Both the position numbers and the translations under genes were made by a program. A stretch of DNA of 64,000 nucleotides, from NCBI GenBank assembly GCA_947501805.1, contig CANMXJ010000002.1, forward strand, positions 434,001-498,000. The letters are read 5' to 3'. Below are positions 55,920-64,000 of the stretch, one piece after another. The notes below the pieces were generated by a model. The model was not told where the DNA came from. It did not search any database and saw only the letters and a list, made by a program, of their open reading frames with translations. Position 1 is the stretch's first letter. Every line of letters begins with the position of its first letter. Source of the stretch: an uncultured Sulfitobacter sp. Lineage in GTDB: Bacteria > Pseudomonadota > Alphaproteobacteria > Rhodobacterales > Rhodobacteraceae.

Positions 55920-56600
55920 TCACGCGTCCGGGGCGTCTTTGTCCAGCACCTGCGCGGCAAGATGGCGTGTGATCGGGCGTTGTTGGGCAATACTTGCGCC
56001 ATCCAGCCTTGCCACCAGATCAATTGCCGCGGCAAAGGAACGGTCCATGCGGCCCAGTAGAAAGGGGATCAGGTTGGGCTTTGGCGTAAGTTGACGGTCC
56101 GCCAGCAGCTTGATCAGCACGGCAGAAAGCAACGCATCGTCGGGGGCTTCAAGATCCGCCGCTGTTGCCCCTTGCAGGCGGCTCAGCAGGTCAGGCAGGG
56201 TCAGACTCCACTGCGTAACGGGTAGGGTGCCGGTCATCAGCAGGGTGTGCCCTTCGGCCAGCACAAGGTTGTGCAGGTGAAACAGGGCAGTCTGTGCCTC
56301 GGAATTGCCCGCGATTACCGGAACATCTTCGACTGCGACATGGTCTTGGGCAAGGGTCGGGACGTCTTTGACACCAAGGTCTTGCGCAGCAATGATCTTG
56401 GCCCCCGACATTTCTGCCCATACGTGGGTCAGATGGGTTTTTCCGGCCCCTGTCGGCCCTGTCAAAACCAGCTTGCCGCCGGACCAGTTGGGCCATGTGT
56501 CAATCATGGCCAGCGCCATCGCATTGGACGGCGCGATCAAAAAGGCGTCTCGTCCCAGTGCCGTGCGACCGGGCAGATCAAAGCCAAGTTGCTCTGCCAT
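55920..56600 (-). CDS. hdaA: DnaA-related regulatory protein HdaA
   Basis: A 226-residue AAA+ protein resembling DnaA domain III without the origin-binding domain. It has a Walker A in LVLTGPTGAGKTHLTHVW near residue 50, VAVEDVPVIAGN in the Walker B place, a sensor-1-like TLLMTGTLPVTQW and a C-terminal arginine region (RMDRSFAAAIDLVARL). N-terminal AEQLGFDLPGR contains a beta-clamp-binding-like QLGFDLP. In Caulobacter and relatives HdaA with the clamp inactivates ATP-DnaA. ATG 56600 is used; one base separates it from perM's stop. Confidence 0.92.
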   Translation of the reverse strand: MAEQLGFDLPGRTALGRDAFLIAPSNAMALAMIDTWPNWSGGKLVLTGPTGAGKTHLTHVWAEMSGAKIIAAQDLGVKDVPTLAQDHVAVEDVPVIAGNSEAQTALFHLHNLVLAEGHTLLMTGTLPVTQWSLTLPDLLSRLQGATAADLEAPDDALLSAVLIKLLADRQLTPKPNLIPFLLGRMDRSFAAAIDLVARLDGASIAQQRPITRHLAAQVLDKDAPDA

Positions 56601-56601
56601 G

Positions 56602-57675
56602 TCAGTGGTCTTTTTCCACGAGCTGCTCGGTTCCCTTGTACAGCAAGCTTTGCTGGTATTGTCCCACACCAAAGCGGATCAAGACACCGATAACAGCGGC
56701 CATGGGAACAGCGACCAACATGCCGACAAATCCGAACAGGGTGCCAAAGACCGACAGCGCAAGGATCAGCCAGACAGGATGCAGGCCAACGGAATCGCCC
56801 ACCAGTTTCGGCGTGAGGACGTTACCTTCGATGACCTGACCAAGCCCGAAAATGCCCGCGACCAACCCTATCGAGACCCAATCACCCCAAAACTGGAACA
56901 ATGCCAGACCAATGGCTAGCGCACCGCCCAACAAGGCCCCGAGGTAGGGGATGAAAGTCACAAGACCCGCAATGAAGCCGACAACAAGGCCGAATTGCAA
57001 ACCTACAACCATCAAAGCGATGGCGTAATAGGTGCCAAGTATCAGACAAACGGTCCCCATCCCGCGAATAAAAGAAGCCAGCGTGTTGTCAATCTGGGCC
57101 GCAAGTTGGCGGATCGTGGGAGCATGGTCACGCGGCAGCAAACGGTCGATCGCTGCAACCATACGGTCCCAGTCAAGCAGCAGATAGACTGCGACCACCG
57201 GGACAATCACAAACAGCACAAGCACGTTAATGATGGAGGCAAACGAGGACAGGGCAGTTTCGAGCAATTGCCCGCCACGTTCCTGAATTGTGGTGCCCAG
57301 CGTCGTCAGCGAGGTGCGCAAGGTGGATTGTTCATCCAGCAGGGATGGAAACCGCTCCGTCAGGAAGTTTGTGAAATTCCGGAACAATTGCGGTGCTGTT
57401 TCAACCAGACTGATGGCCTGATTGACCAATGTCGGTATGACCAGCAGGGCCAGTATGACGAAGATAATAATGGCGACGATGGTGATTGCCGCCGTTGCCA
57501 GAGCCCGGCTCAGACCCATCCGCTCCAGCCGGTCGGCAACAGGATCAAGGAAATAGGCAATGGCACCGCCAAGAACAAAGGGCAGAAAGATATCGCCCAT
57601 GAACCACAACACCACCAAGAAGACCGCCGTTGCGACGCCCCAGTATTTCAATTGATCTCTGATGGGCAATGCCAT
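56602..57675 (-). CDS. AI-2E (PerM)-family transporter
   Basis: A 357-residue membrane protein of the AI-2E/PerM family, about eight helices. The N-terminal helices around VATAVFLVVLWFMGDIFLP, the central soluble region (residues about 100-200) and the C-terminal GGALAIGLALFQFWGDW followed by EGNVLTPKLVGDSVGLHPVW are conserved. Substrate of the family is uncertain. ATG 57675 with GGAG upstream is chosen over 57729. It is the first gene of perM-hdaA-ppk-ppx on the minus strand. Confidence 0.9.
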   Translation of the reverse strand: MALPIRDQLKYWGVATAVFLVVLWFMGDIFLPFVLGGAIAYFLDPVADRLERMGLSRALATAAITIVAIIIFVILALLVIPTLVNQAISLVETAPQLFRNFTNFLTERFPSLLDEQSTLRTSLTTLGTTIQERGGQLLETALSSFASIINVLVLFVIVPVVAVYLLLDWDRMVAAIDRLLPRDHAPTIRQLAAQIDNTLASFIRGMGTVCLILGTYYAIALMVVGLQFGLVVGFIAGLVTFIPYLGALLGGALAIGLALFQFWGDWVSIGLVAGIFGLGQVIEGNVLTPKLVGDSVGLHPVWLILALSVFGTLFGFVGMLVAVPMAAVIGVLIRFGVGQYQQSLLYKGTEQLVEKDH

Positions 57676-57938
57676 GGTGTTCTCCGTTTGGATACCACCC
57701 GACATCGCGCGAATGGGGCGTTGTTTCAAGGGCGACTGTGTGAAAATTGCCTGTCACCGGCGAAAGTCCCCACAGTGGCAGGGCCGTCGAGCCCTATTTT
57801 GGCAGGGTTCGTGGCAAGTAGCGCAGGGCAGGAAGGTGACAGGACGTCTTGCCCGCCACGGCAGACCGCGTGCGCGTACTTCCAGCGCTTGACTTGAACG
57901 CTGAAAAGCCACCACATCGCATCAAACAAGGAGGCGAT

Positions 57939-59174
57939 ATGCGGACAGAATTTGACAATGAGCTGGAACAACGTCTGGTGCGCTACGCTGCCATCGACAG
58001 CCAGAGTGATGCCGGATCAGCCACACAGCCAAGCACGGCGATCCAGCTGGAAATGTCGCGCCTTCTGGTGACAGAACTGCAGGACATGGGCGCTTCAGAC
58101 GTCAGGTTGACCGATTATGGCGTGGTATTGGCCACAATACCCGCGACAGCTGAGGGGCCGGTGATGGGCTGGTGCGCCCATGTGGACACCGCACCGCAAT
58201 TCAACGCCAGAGGCGTCAAACCGGTGGTCCATCGTGGCTACAACGGCGGTGACATCACCTTTGCCGATGCGCCCGAATTGAAGCTGTCGCCCGAAAATTC
58301 ACCCTATCTGGCGCAAAAGCACGGCGAGGACATTATTACCGCCAGCGGTCTGACGCTGCTTGGCGGGGACGACAAGGCGGGCGTTGCCATCGCGATGACG
58401 GCCGCGCGGCACCTGTTGAACAATCCGCAAATCAAACATGGCACCATCCGGTTGGCCTTTACCCCAGACGAGGAAATCGGGCGCGGCGTAGATGCGCGTT
58501 TGCCCACTGATTTCGCAGTGGATTTTGCTTATACGTTTGACGGGGGCAAACCGGGCGAGATCGAATTCGAGACGTTCTCGGCGGATGGTGCCGTGGTCAA
58601 GGTAACCGGCGTGTCCGCACACCCAGGCTTTGCGAAAGGCAAAATGGTCAACGCACTGCATCTCGTGAGCAAGATCGTGATGATGCTGCCGCAAGTGACG
58701 ATGACGCCGGACACCACCGAGGGGACAGAGGGTTTTATCCACGTGGGTGAAATCAACGGCGGATCATCCGAAGCCGAGATTGTGCTGATCCTGCGTGATT
58801 TCGAACTGGACGGGTTGGCCGCCAAAGGTGACTTGCTGAAACAGGTCTGCGCGGCCGTGGCTGCAGGAGAACCGCGTGCGCAGATTACGTGCGAGATCAC
58901 GCCGCAATACCGCAACATGCGCTACTGGCTAGAAAAAGACATGACACCGGTTGAATTGGTGCGTGCCGCGGTAAGGGATGCGGGTCTTGATCCGGTCTCG
59001 GTGCCGATACGTGGTGGCACTGACGGGTCGCGCCTGACGGAAATGGGTGTGCCTTGTCCAAATGTCTTTACGGGTATGCAGGAAATCCACGGACCACTTG
59101 AATGGATATCCGTACAGGACATGGCGCTGGCGACGAAGGTGGCGATTGCGCTGGCACAAAGGGCGGTGACCTGA
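57939..59174 (+). CDS. pepT: Peptidase T (tripeptidase)
   Basis: A 411-residue dizinc aminopeptidase removing N-terminal residues from tripeptides in the cytoplasm. Metal ligands are in MGWCAHVDTAPQFNARG, LLGGDDKAGVAIAMTAA, FTPDEEIGRGVDARL and FDGGKPGEIEFETFSADG (lid domain start), with VSAHPGFAKGKMVNAL for substrate. A very strong AAGGAGG lies 5 bases before ATG 57939. It is divergent from perM, with 263 bases between. Hairpins follow the stop. Confidence 0.95.
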   Translation: MRTEFDNELEQRLVRYAAIDSQSDAGSATQPSTAIQLEMSRLLVTELQDMGASDVRLTDYGVVLATIPATAEGPVMGWCAHVDTAPQFNARGVKPVVHRGYNGGDITFADAPELKLSPENSPYLAQKHGEDIITASGLTLLGGDDKAGVAIAMTAARHLLNNPQIKHGTIRLAFTPDEEIGRGVDARLPTDFAVDFAYTFDGGKPGEIEFETFSADGAVVKVTGVSAHPGFAKGKMVNALHLVSKIVMMLPQVTMTPDTTEGTEGFIHVGEINGGSSEAEIVLILRDFELDGLAAKGDLLKQVCAAVAAGEPRAQITCEITPQYRNMRYWLEKDMTPVELVRAAVRDAGLDPVSVPIRGGTDGSRLTEMGVPCPNVFTGMQEIHGPLEWISVQDMALATKVAIALAQRAVT

Positions 59175-59178
59175 AGGG

Positions 59179-59280
59179 GCAGGCAAGCCTGCATTTGATT
59201 TTATTAATTTTCCTTTGGGAAAATTTGTTGGAGGCTCTGCCTCCAAACCTCCGCGAGATTTAAGGCCAAAAAGAGAAGGG
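59179..59280. repeat. Run of three hairpins plus dispersed element, copy 2
   Basis: Three perfect hairpins in a row: GCAGGC/GCCTGC (59179-59192), AATTTTCC/GGAAAATT (59206-59225) and GGAGGC/GCCTCC (59230-59244), followed by CGAGATTTAAGGCCAAAAAG (from 59254). The first is also a plausible pepT terminator. The end resembles the element at 17705. Confidence 0.55.
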
Positions 59281-59349
59281 CAATTGTGTCGGGCGTTGCT
59301 TTGAATTAGGCATCGCGGAATATGATTTGAGCCCCGAAGGAGCACCCCC

Positions 59350-60690
59350 ATGCGTCTGAGCCGTTATTTTTTGCCTGTGTTGAAAGAAAACCCGAGCGAG
59401 GCGCAGATTGTCAGCCACCGACTGATGTTGCGCGCCGGTATGATCAAGCAGTCAGCGGCGGGGATTTATTCGTGGTTGCCGCTGGGTTTCAAGATGCTGC
59501 GCAAGCTGGAAAATATCGTGCATGAAGAACAGGCGCGGGCCGGCCATCTGGCGATGCTGATGCCGACGATCCAATCTGCGGACCTGTGGCGTGAAAGCGG
59601 GCGTTATGATGCTTATGGCGAGGAAATGCTGCGGATCAAGGATCGCGGTGGGCGTGATATGTTGTTCACACCGACAGCTGAAGAGCTGATCACCGATATT
59701 TTCCGCGCCCATGTCAGTAGCTACAAAGACCTGCCGCTGACCATGTACCAGATTCAGTGGAAATTCCGCGACGAAATCCGTCCGCGTTTTGGCGTGATGC
59801 GGGGCCGCGAGTTCCTGATGAAAGACGGCTACAACTTTGATCTGACCAAGGAAGACGCGTTGCATGCCTATAACCGTCATCTGGTCAGCTACCTGCGCAC
59901 CTATGAACGGATGGGCTTGCAAGCCATCCCGATGCGGGCGGACAGCGGCCCTATTGGCGGGGATGATACTCATGAATTCCTTGTCTTGGCAGAGACCGGT
60001 GAGTCCGAGGTCTTCTATGACAGCGCCGTGACCGACCTGACCTTTGGCGATCGCGAAATCAACTATGACAGTGTTGAAGATTGCGCCGCGGTGATGGAGG
60101 AATTCACCTCCAAGTATGCGCGCACCGATGAAACCCACGACGAGGCGCTGTTCAACCAAGTCCCCGAAGAGCGTCGCCGCACCGCACGTGGCATCGAAGT
60201 GGGGCAGATTTTCTACTTCGGCACCAAATACTCCGAAGCCATGAACGCAACGGTGCAAGGCCCTGATGGCAAGAATGTTCCTGTCCACATGGGCAGCCAC
60301 GGGATCGGCGTCAGCCGTCTGTTGGGGGCAATCATTGAAGCCAGCCATGATGACAACGGCATCATCTGGCCCGAGGGCGTGACACCATTCCATGTTGGTA
60401 TCGTTAATCTCAAGCAGGGTGATGCCGAAGCAGATGCCGCGTGTGAGGCTCTTTATAGCTCGCTTAAACTGCTTGGGCTTGATCCGCTCTATGATGATCG
60501 GAACGAACGGGCAGGTGGCAAGTTCGCGGGGATGGATCTGATCGGCTTGCCATGGCGCATTACGGTGGGGCCGCGTGGCCTCAAGAACGGTGTTGTCGAG
60601 CTAACCTCGCGCCGCACCGGCGAAAGCGAAGAGATGCCGCCAGAGGATGCTGTAAAACGTCTTGCGCAGATTTACGCTGGTATCGCCTGA
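59350..60690 (+). CDS. proS: Prolyl-tRNA synthetase, short alphaproteobacterial form
   Basis: A 446-residue class II synthetase charging tRNA(Pro). Motif 2 is seen in [19 protein letters not shown] and motif 3 in [17 protein letters not shown]; the C-terminal anticodon-binding domain starts near residue 345. The editing insertion domain found in E. coli ProS is absent, which explains the shorter length and is normal for alphaproteobacteria. GAAGGAG is just upstream of ATG 59350. Confidence 0.96.
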   Translation: MRLSRYFLPVLKENPSEAQIVSHRLMLRAGMIKQSAAGIYSWLPLGFKMLRKLENIVHEEQARAGHLAMLMPTIQSADLWRESGRYDAYGEEMLRIKDRGGRDMLFTPTAEELITDIFRAHVSSYKDLPLTMYQIQWKFRDEIRPRFGVMRGREFLMKDGYNFDLTKEDALHAYNRHLVSYLRTYERMGLQAIPMRADSGPIGGDDTHEFLVLAETGESEVFYDSAVTDLTFGDREINYDSVEDCAAVMEEFTSKYARTDETHDEALFNQVPEERRRTARGIEVGQIFYFGTKYSEAMNATVQGPDGKNVPVHMGSHGIGVSRLLGAIIEASHDDNGIIWPEGVTPFHVGIVNLKQGDAEADAACEALYSSLKLLGLDPLYDDRNERAGGKFAGMDLIGLPWRITVGPRGLKNGVVELTSRRTGESEEMPPEDAVKRLAQIYAGIA

Positions 60691-60750
60691 GGCTTTGATC
60701 GGCACGCGATACTGCGTTAAGTTGGCAGCAAAACGAGCCGAGCAGAAACG

Positions 60751-61701
60751 ATGATCCGTGCACTCTTCCTTGCAGCCTTTCTGGCAGCGCCCGCATCTGC
60801 GGACGTGCCTGTTCGGCTGGAGGCTGCGTTTGTCCGGTGGGCCGAAGATGTCGGCGCTGACAAGGCGGTCATGTCAATCTGGCGCGCAGGCCTGCATCAC
60901 ACCGACGTCACCGCCGGAATGGATGCAGATACGCCCGTTGAACTGGCCAGTCTCAGCAAAGCGGTCACGGCGCTGTGTGCGGCGACACTGATAAAGGAGG
61001 GTGTCTGGACGGCGCGCACCACAAGCCAACAGGTGCTTGACTATGGCCCTAAGGGTATCGGGGTTGGTGCGTTGATGACCCATACATCGGGGATCGGACC
61101 TGATCAGACGCAGCTTGCGATGCAGCTCTGGCTGGACCGCGACAAAGACCGTGCAGAACAGGCGAGCAAACAGGCACTTAACCGTGCCAAGCAGAGCGCA
61201 AGTCGCGGATCTTACAGCTATAACAATGAAAATTACGCCATTCTTGGCACGATGATTGCAGCGCAAACAGGACAGACTTATGCGACCTTTTGCGAAAGAA
61301 AGGTGTTGCAGGCTGCCGGTGTGAGCAAAGCGCGATTGTCACCGCGCACAGGCAGCATGGCGGCCTGGGGCGGATGGCAAATGACGGTTGGTGATTACGC
61401 ACGTCTGATGCACTGGGCCTATGGGCCTGACGGCTTGATCGGAAAGAACCCGCAAGACTGGCCACAAATTGTCCTTGGTGGTGGTGCGAGCTACGGAGTT
61501 GGCATGATCCAGCGCCCTTCCGGAGATGCGATGAATTATTGGCATTTTGGCCTTTTGTGTTTTCCTGCACGGTTGAACGCCGGGTCATTTGCTGTGCGCT
61601 GGGCGGATGAGTGGAGTGTCGTTGCGGCCTACAATACATGCGTGACTCAAGACGAGATGCTGGCGCTTGACGCCACCCTTTCAAAAGCGGTGTTTCAATG
61701 A
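60751..61701 (+). CDS. Serine hydrolase, beta-lactamase/penicillin-binding-protein fold
   Basis: A 316-residue exported protein: signal peptide MIRALFLAAFLAAPASA, then the SxxK-type active site in ELASLSKAVTALCAATLI near residue 70, and YSYNNENYAILG (Y-x-N) near 155. It is of the class C beta-lactamase/esterase EstB type. It would cut peptidoglycan peptides or esters; no drug resistance should be assumed. Its stop overlaps the next ATG by 4 bases. Confidence 0.88.
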   Translation: MIRALFLAAFLAAPASADVPVRLEAAFVRWAEDVGADKAVMSIWRAGLHHTDVTAGMDADTPVELASLSKAVTALCAATLIKEGVWTARTTSQQVLDYGPKGIGVGALMTHTSGIGPDQTQLAMQLWLDRDKDRAEQASKQALNRAKQSASRGSYSYNNENYAILGTMIAAQTGQTYATFCERKVLQAAGVSKARLSPRTGSMAAWGGWQMTVGDYARLMHWAYGPDGLIGKNPQDWPQIVLGGGASYGVGMIQRPSGDAMNYWHFGLLCFPARLNAGSFAVRWADEWSVVAAYNTCVTQDEMLALDATLSKAVFQ

Positions 61702-62207
61702 TTTTGCGCGTCTTGACCTTGGCGGGAGGCGTTGCAGGGGCCGCAGTCACATCGCAATTTCCCGAATTCTCCCAGCAATACACGCAACGCTTGGGCGGGG
61801 CGGTTGATGCTTTGGCGCAAGTAACAGCAGACTTTGACGCCTCGGCGCAAGCTGTGGGGCTAAGCCGCGATGCTGCCTTGGCACAGATGCAGGGTACCGA
61901 ATTTCTTGAACGGCGTCGCGCGGACATGGCCCTGACGTTTGTGCGATATGAACGTTTGCGCAATGATCTGAACGCCCTTGAAGGCGAGGGACCGTTCATG
62001 CGCGCCTACAACCTGCCGCGCCTCACGGACAGCCAGATCGCCCAAGCCGCGTGGCAGGCGTATCAACCTGCCGTGCCGCTGAATTTCGCAGGGATTTTGT
62101 TCGGCTTTACCGGTTTTGTTCTAGGTGGCGGGCTGTTGGGCGCTGTGCTTAAGGTGCTGCTCTGGCCTTTCCGAAGACGCGCCCGTGGGCACGCAAACCC
62201 CGCTTGA
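61698..62207 (+). CDS. DUF2937-domain inner-membrane protein
   Basis: A 169-residue protein with hydrophobic segments at both ends (ILRVLTLAGGVAGAAVTSQF and LNFAGILFGFTGFVLGGGLL) around a helical periplasmic or cytoplasmic domain (EFSQQYTQRLGGAVDALAQV), the DUF2937 pattern. A basic tail (WPFRRRARGHA) follows the last helix. Function unknown. Coupled to the serine hydrolase by a 4-base overlap. Confidence 0.85.
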   Translation: MILRVLTLAGGVAGAAVTSQFPEFSQQYTQRLGGAVDALAQVTADFDASAQAVGLSRDAALAQMQGTEFLERRRADMALTFVRYERLRNDLNALEGEGPFMRAYNLPRLTDSQIAQAAWQAYQPAVPLNFAGILFGFTGFVLGGGLLGAVLKVLLWPFRRRARGHANPA

Positions 62208-62260
62208 TTTCCCGCCCTCAAAGCCTCAGGTTGCGCCGCAGCCGACAGGAGCCCGAACGC

Positions 62261-63544
62261 ATGGTCAACACCGCCCCTTTTGCCCCTTTTGAATGGATGA
62301 TCGCATGGCGATATCTGCGCGCCCGCCGCGCCGAAGGCGGGGTCAGCGTAATGACCTGGATCAGCCTGATCGGCATTACATTGGCGGTCTTTGCCCTGAT
62401 TGCGACGCTTTCCGTGCGCTCGGGCTTTCGGGCCGAATTTGTCGATACGATCCTTGGGGCCAATGCCCATGTGACGGTGTATCAACTGGGTGAAGTGGCG
62501 GCCAGCGGACAGATCGACCGTACCATTTCTGACTACGAGGCACTGGCCGCCGAAGTAGGCAAAGTGCCGGGTGTCACCCGCGTAGCCCCGCTGGTGCGCC
62601 AGCAGGTTATGGCGAACCACCGTCAGTCGAATGCGGGCGTTGAGGTCTACGGAATTGCCGCCGCCGACCTCAAGACAATCCCGCGCATCGCTGTGTCAGA
62701 TCAGGCACGCGGCGACATTGATCGTTTTGATGAGGGGGTGGCAATTGGCATCGGAGTCGCCAATACGCTGGGCGTTAACGTAGGGGATCGCATCAAGCTG
62801 ATTTCGCCCAACGGCGTGAAAACGGCCTTTGGTACAAGCCCGCGGGTGAACGCCTACGAGGTTGTGTATATCTTTGCTGCCGGCCGCTATGATATCGACA
62901 GGACACGGGTTTACCTTCCGATCTCTGAGGCGCAATCTTTCTTTAATCGCGACGGTGTAGCGGACGAACTTGAAGTGATGGTTGAGGAGCCGGAGCAGGT
63001 TGATCTGTTGGCAAACCAGCTGTTGCAGGCCGCAGGTGAGCGCGGTCAAATCTGGACGTGGCGTGATGCGTCCGGCTCGTTCCTGAATGCGCTGGATATC
63101 GAGGATCGCGTGATGTTTGTCATCTTGTCGGTGCTGGTCCTGATCGCAGCCATGAACATCGTGTCAGGTCTGATCATGCTGGTCAAAAACAAGGGACGTG
63201 ACATCGGCATCTTGCGCACGATGGGCCTGACCGAAGGGTCGATCATGCGGGTGTTTTTCATCTGCGGATCATTTACAGGGATCATTGGCACTGCGATGGG
63301 GGTCGTCCTTGGCTGCCTGTTTGCCCTCTATGTCGACCAGATTTTCGGGTTCGTAAATTACCTCTCTGGCGGGACGGCGTGGGACGCCTCGATCCGGGGG
63401 ATCTATTTTTTGCCGGCAAAATTGCAGTTGGGTGATGTGCTGTCGGCGGTCTGCCTTTCGCTGGGCCTGTCTTTCATTGTGACGATTTTTCCGGCCAGAC
63501 GTGCGGCGCGGATGAACCCTGTTGAGGCGCTGCGCTATGAGTAG
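62261..63544 (+). CDS. lolC: Lipoprotein-releasing ABC transporter permease
   Basis: A 427-residue inner-membrane subunit of LolCDE, which extracts outer-membrane lipoproteins and passes them to LolA. Four helices: one near residue 30 (WISLIGITLAVFALIATLSV) and three after about 285 (VMFVILSVLVLIAAMNIVSG), with a large periplasmic domain between. MVKNKGRDIGILRTMG is the coupling-helix region. LolC and LolE cannot be separated; many alphaproteobacteria have one LolF-type permease. ATG 62261 has AGGAG at 62246-62250. It overlaps lolD by 8 bases. Confidence 0.92.
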   Translation: MVNTAPFAPFEWMIAWRYLRARRAEGGVSVMTWISLIGITLAVFALIATLSVRSGFRAEFVDTILGANAHVTVYQLGEVAASGQIDRTISDYEALAAEVGKVPGVTRVAPLVRQQVMANHRQSNAGVEVYGIAAADLKTIPRIAVSDQARGDIDRFDEGVAIGIGVANTLGVNVGDRIKLISPNGVKTAFGTSPRVNAYEVVYIFAAGRYDIDRTRVYLPISEAQSFFNRDGVADELEVMVEEPEQVDLLANQLLQAAGERGQIWTWRDASGSFLNALDIEDRVMFVILSVLVLIAAMNIVSGLIMLVKNKGRDIGILRTMGLTEGSIMRVFFICGSFTGIIGTAMGVVLGCLFALYVDQIFGFVNYLSGGTAWDASIRGIYFLPAKLQLGDVLSAVCLSLGLSFIVTIFPARRAARMNPVEALRYE

Positions 63545-64000
63545 CTCCATTCTCGACCTCAACGGCATTGCAAAGTCCTATAACCTTGGCAAACCCAACG
63601 AGGTGCAAGTCCTGCGTGGCGTTGATTTGACGTTGCAGGCGGGCGAGGTGGTGGCGCTGGTGGCACCCTCTGGCGCCGGCAAATCAACATTACTGCACAT
63701 TGCGGGATTGCTGGATACGGCGGATGAAGGGCGTGTGCGTATCGCAGGTGAGGACATGACAGGGGCGAGCGACCGTCGGCGTACCCGCGTGCGGCGTGAT
63801 GATGTCGGTTTTATCTACCAGTTCCACCATCTGCTGCCCGAATTTACGGCACTTGAGAATATCGTCCTGCCGCAATTGGCAAATGGTACACCGCGCAAAG
63901 CCGCAGAGGATCGCGCCAGAAATCTTCTTGAGAAGGTCGGCATTCTGGCGCGTGCAGATCATCGACCTGCTGCCCTATCCGGTGGGGAGCAGCAGCGTGT
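63537..64000 (+). CDS. lolD: Lipoprotein-releasing ABC transporter ATP-binding protein, 3' part cut by window edge
   Basis: The first 154 residues of the LolD ATPase. It starts MSSSILDLNGIAKSYNLG; the Walker A is VAPSGAGKSTLLHIAGLL, the Q-loop is VGFIYQFHHLLPEFTALEN and the ABC signature LSGGEQQRV is at the window edge, so Walker B and the H-loop are outside. ATG 63537 overlaps the end of lolC by 8 bases, as usual in lolCD. Confidence 0.95.
   Translation, partial: MSSSILDLNGIAKSYNLGKPNEVQVLRGVDLTLQAGEVVALVAPSGAGKSTLLHIAGLLDTADEGRVRIAGEDMTGASDRRRTRVRRDDVGFIYQFHHLLPEFTALENIVLPQLANGTPRKAAEDRARNLLEKVGILARADHRPAALSGGEQQR

Overview
The window looks like a chromosomal segment from an alphaproteobacterium of the family Rhodobacteraceae, Roseobacter group. 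The evidence is family content and layout: DUF1127 and DUF1272 proteins, an HdaA-type DnaA homologue next to ppk1 and ppx, a short prolyl-tRNA synthetase, a PccR/ScfR-type regulator with pccB, pccA and methylmalonyl-CoA mutase, and a betICBA operon that includes choline sulfatase. The assignment is by inspection only. No rRNA, tRNA, CRISPR array, insertion sequence or phage gene was found.

Layout. 1-6.6 kb: 3' part of gatA, a lipoprotein, a peptidoglycan amidase, RNase P RNA, an SDR enzyme, rpmG, a frameshifted small P-loop kinase, and small genes including a Bax-inhibitor-type membrane protein. 6.7-20.7 kb: LysR and XRE regulators, hisN, two purine deaminases lying tail to tail, mgtE with 5-formyl-THF cyclo-ligase, a YmdB-like phosphoesterase, transporters including two convergent SLC13 permeases of equal length, and a YebC regulator. 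20.9-27.8 kb: an ArgO-like exporter, an EamA transporter and betI-betC-betB-betA, which would turn choline sulfate and choline into glycine betaine, with a palindromic candidate BetI site in front.

27.9-37.5 kb is the accessory-like part. It holds a secreted nuclease, the PccR-like regulator, a decayed histidine-utilization locus (3' relic of hutU and 5' relic of hutC on either side of a RidA-family gene), an intact RTX protein on the minus strand and, diverging from it, a degraded RTX paralogue. A Bcr/CflA efflux pump follows, divergent from pccB.

37.6-48.3 kb is the propionyl-CoA assimilation block: pccB, pccA and methylmalonyl-CoA mutase, interleaved with about ten small poorly known genes (secreted proteins, cupin, lipoproteins, DUF4174, a sulfotransferase-like protein). 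TTTGCAAA-type boxes lie upstream of both the pccR-like gene and pccB, so the regulator about 8 kb away very probably controls this block and itself.

48.4-64 kb is mostly housekeeping: glyoxalase and VOC proteins, an acetyltransferase, a DjlA-like co-chaperone, a nuclease, then the minus-strand set perM-hdaA-ppk1-ppx, then pepT, proS, a serine hydrolase, a DUF2937 protein, lolC and the start of lolD. I did not find a clearly new defence or mobile system. The best leads are the hut scar, the PccR regulon with its unnamed passengers, and the RTX gene pair.
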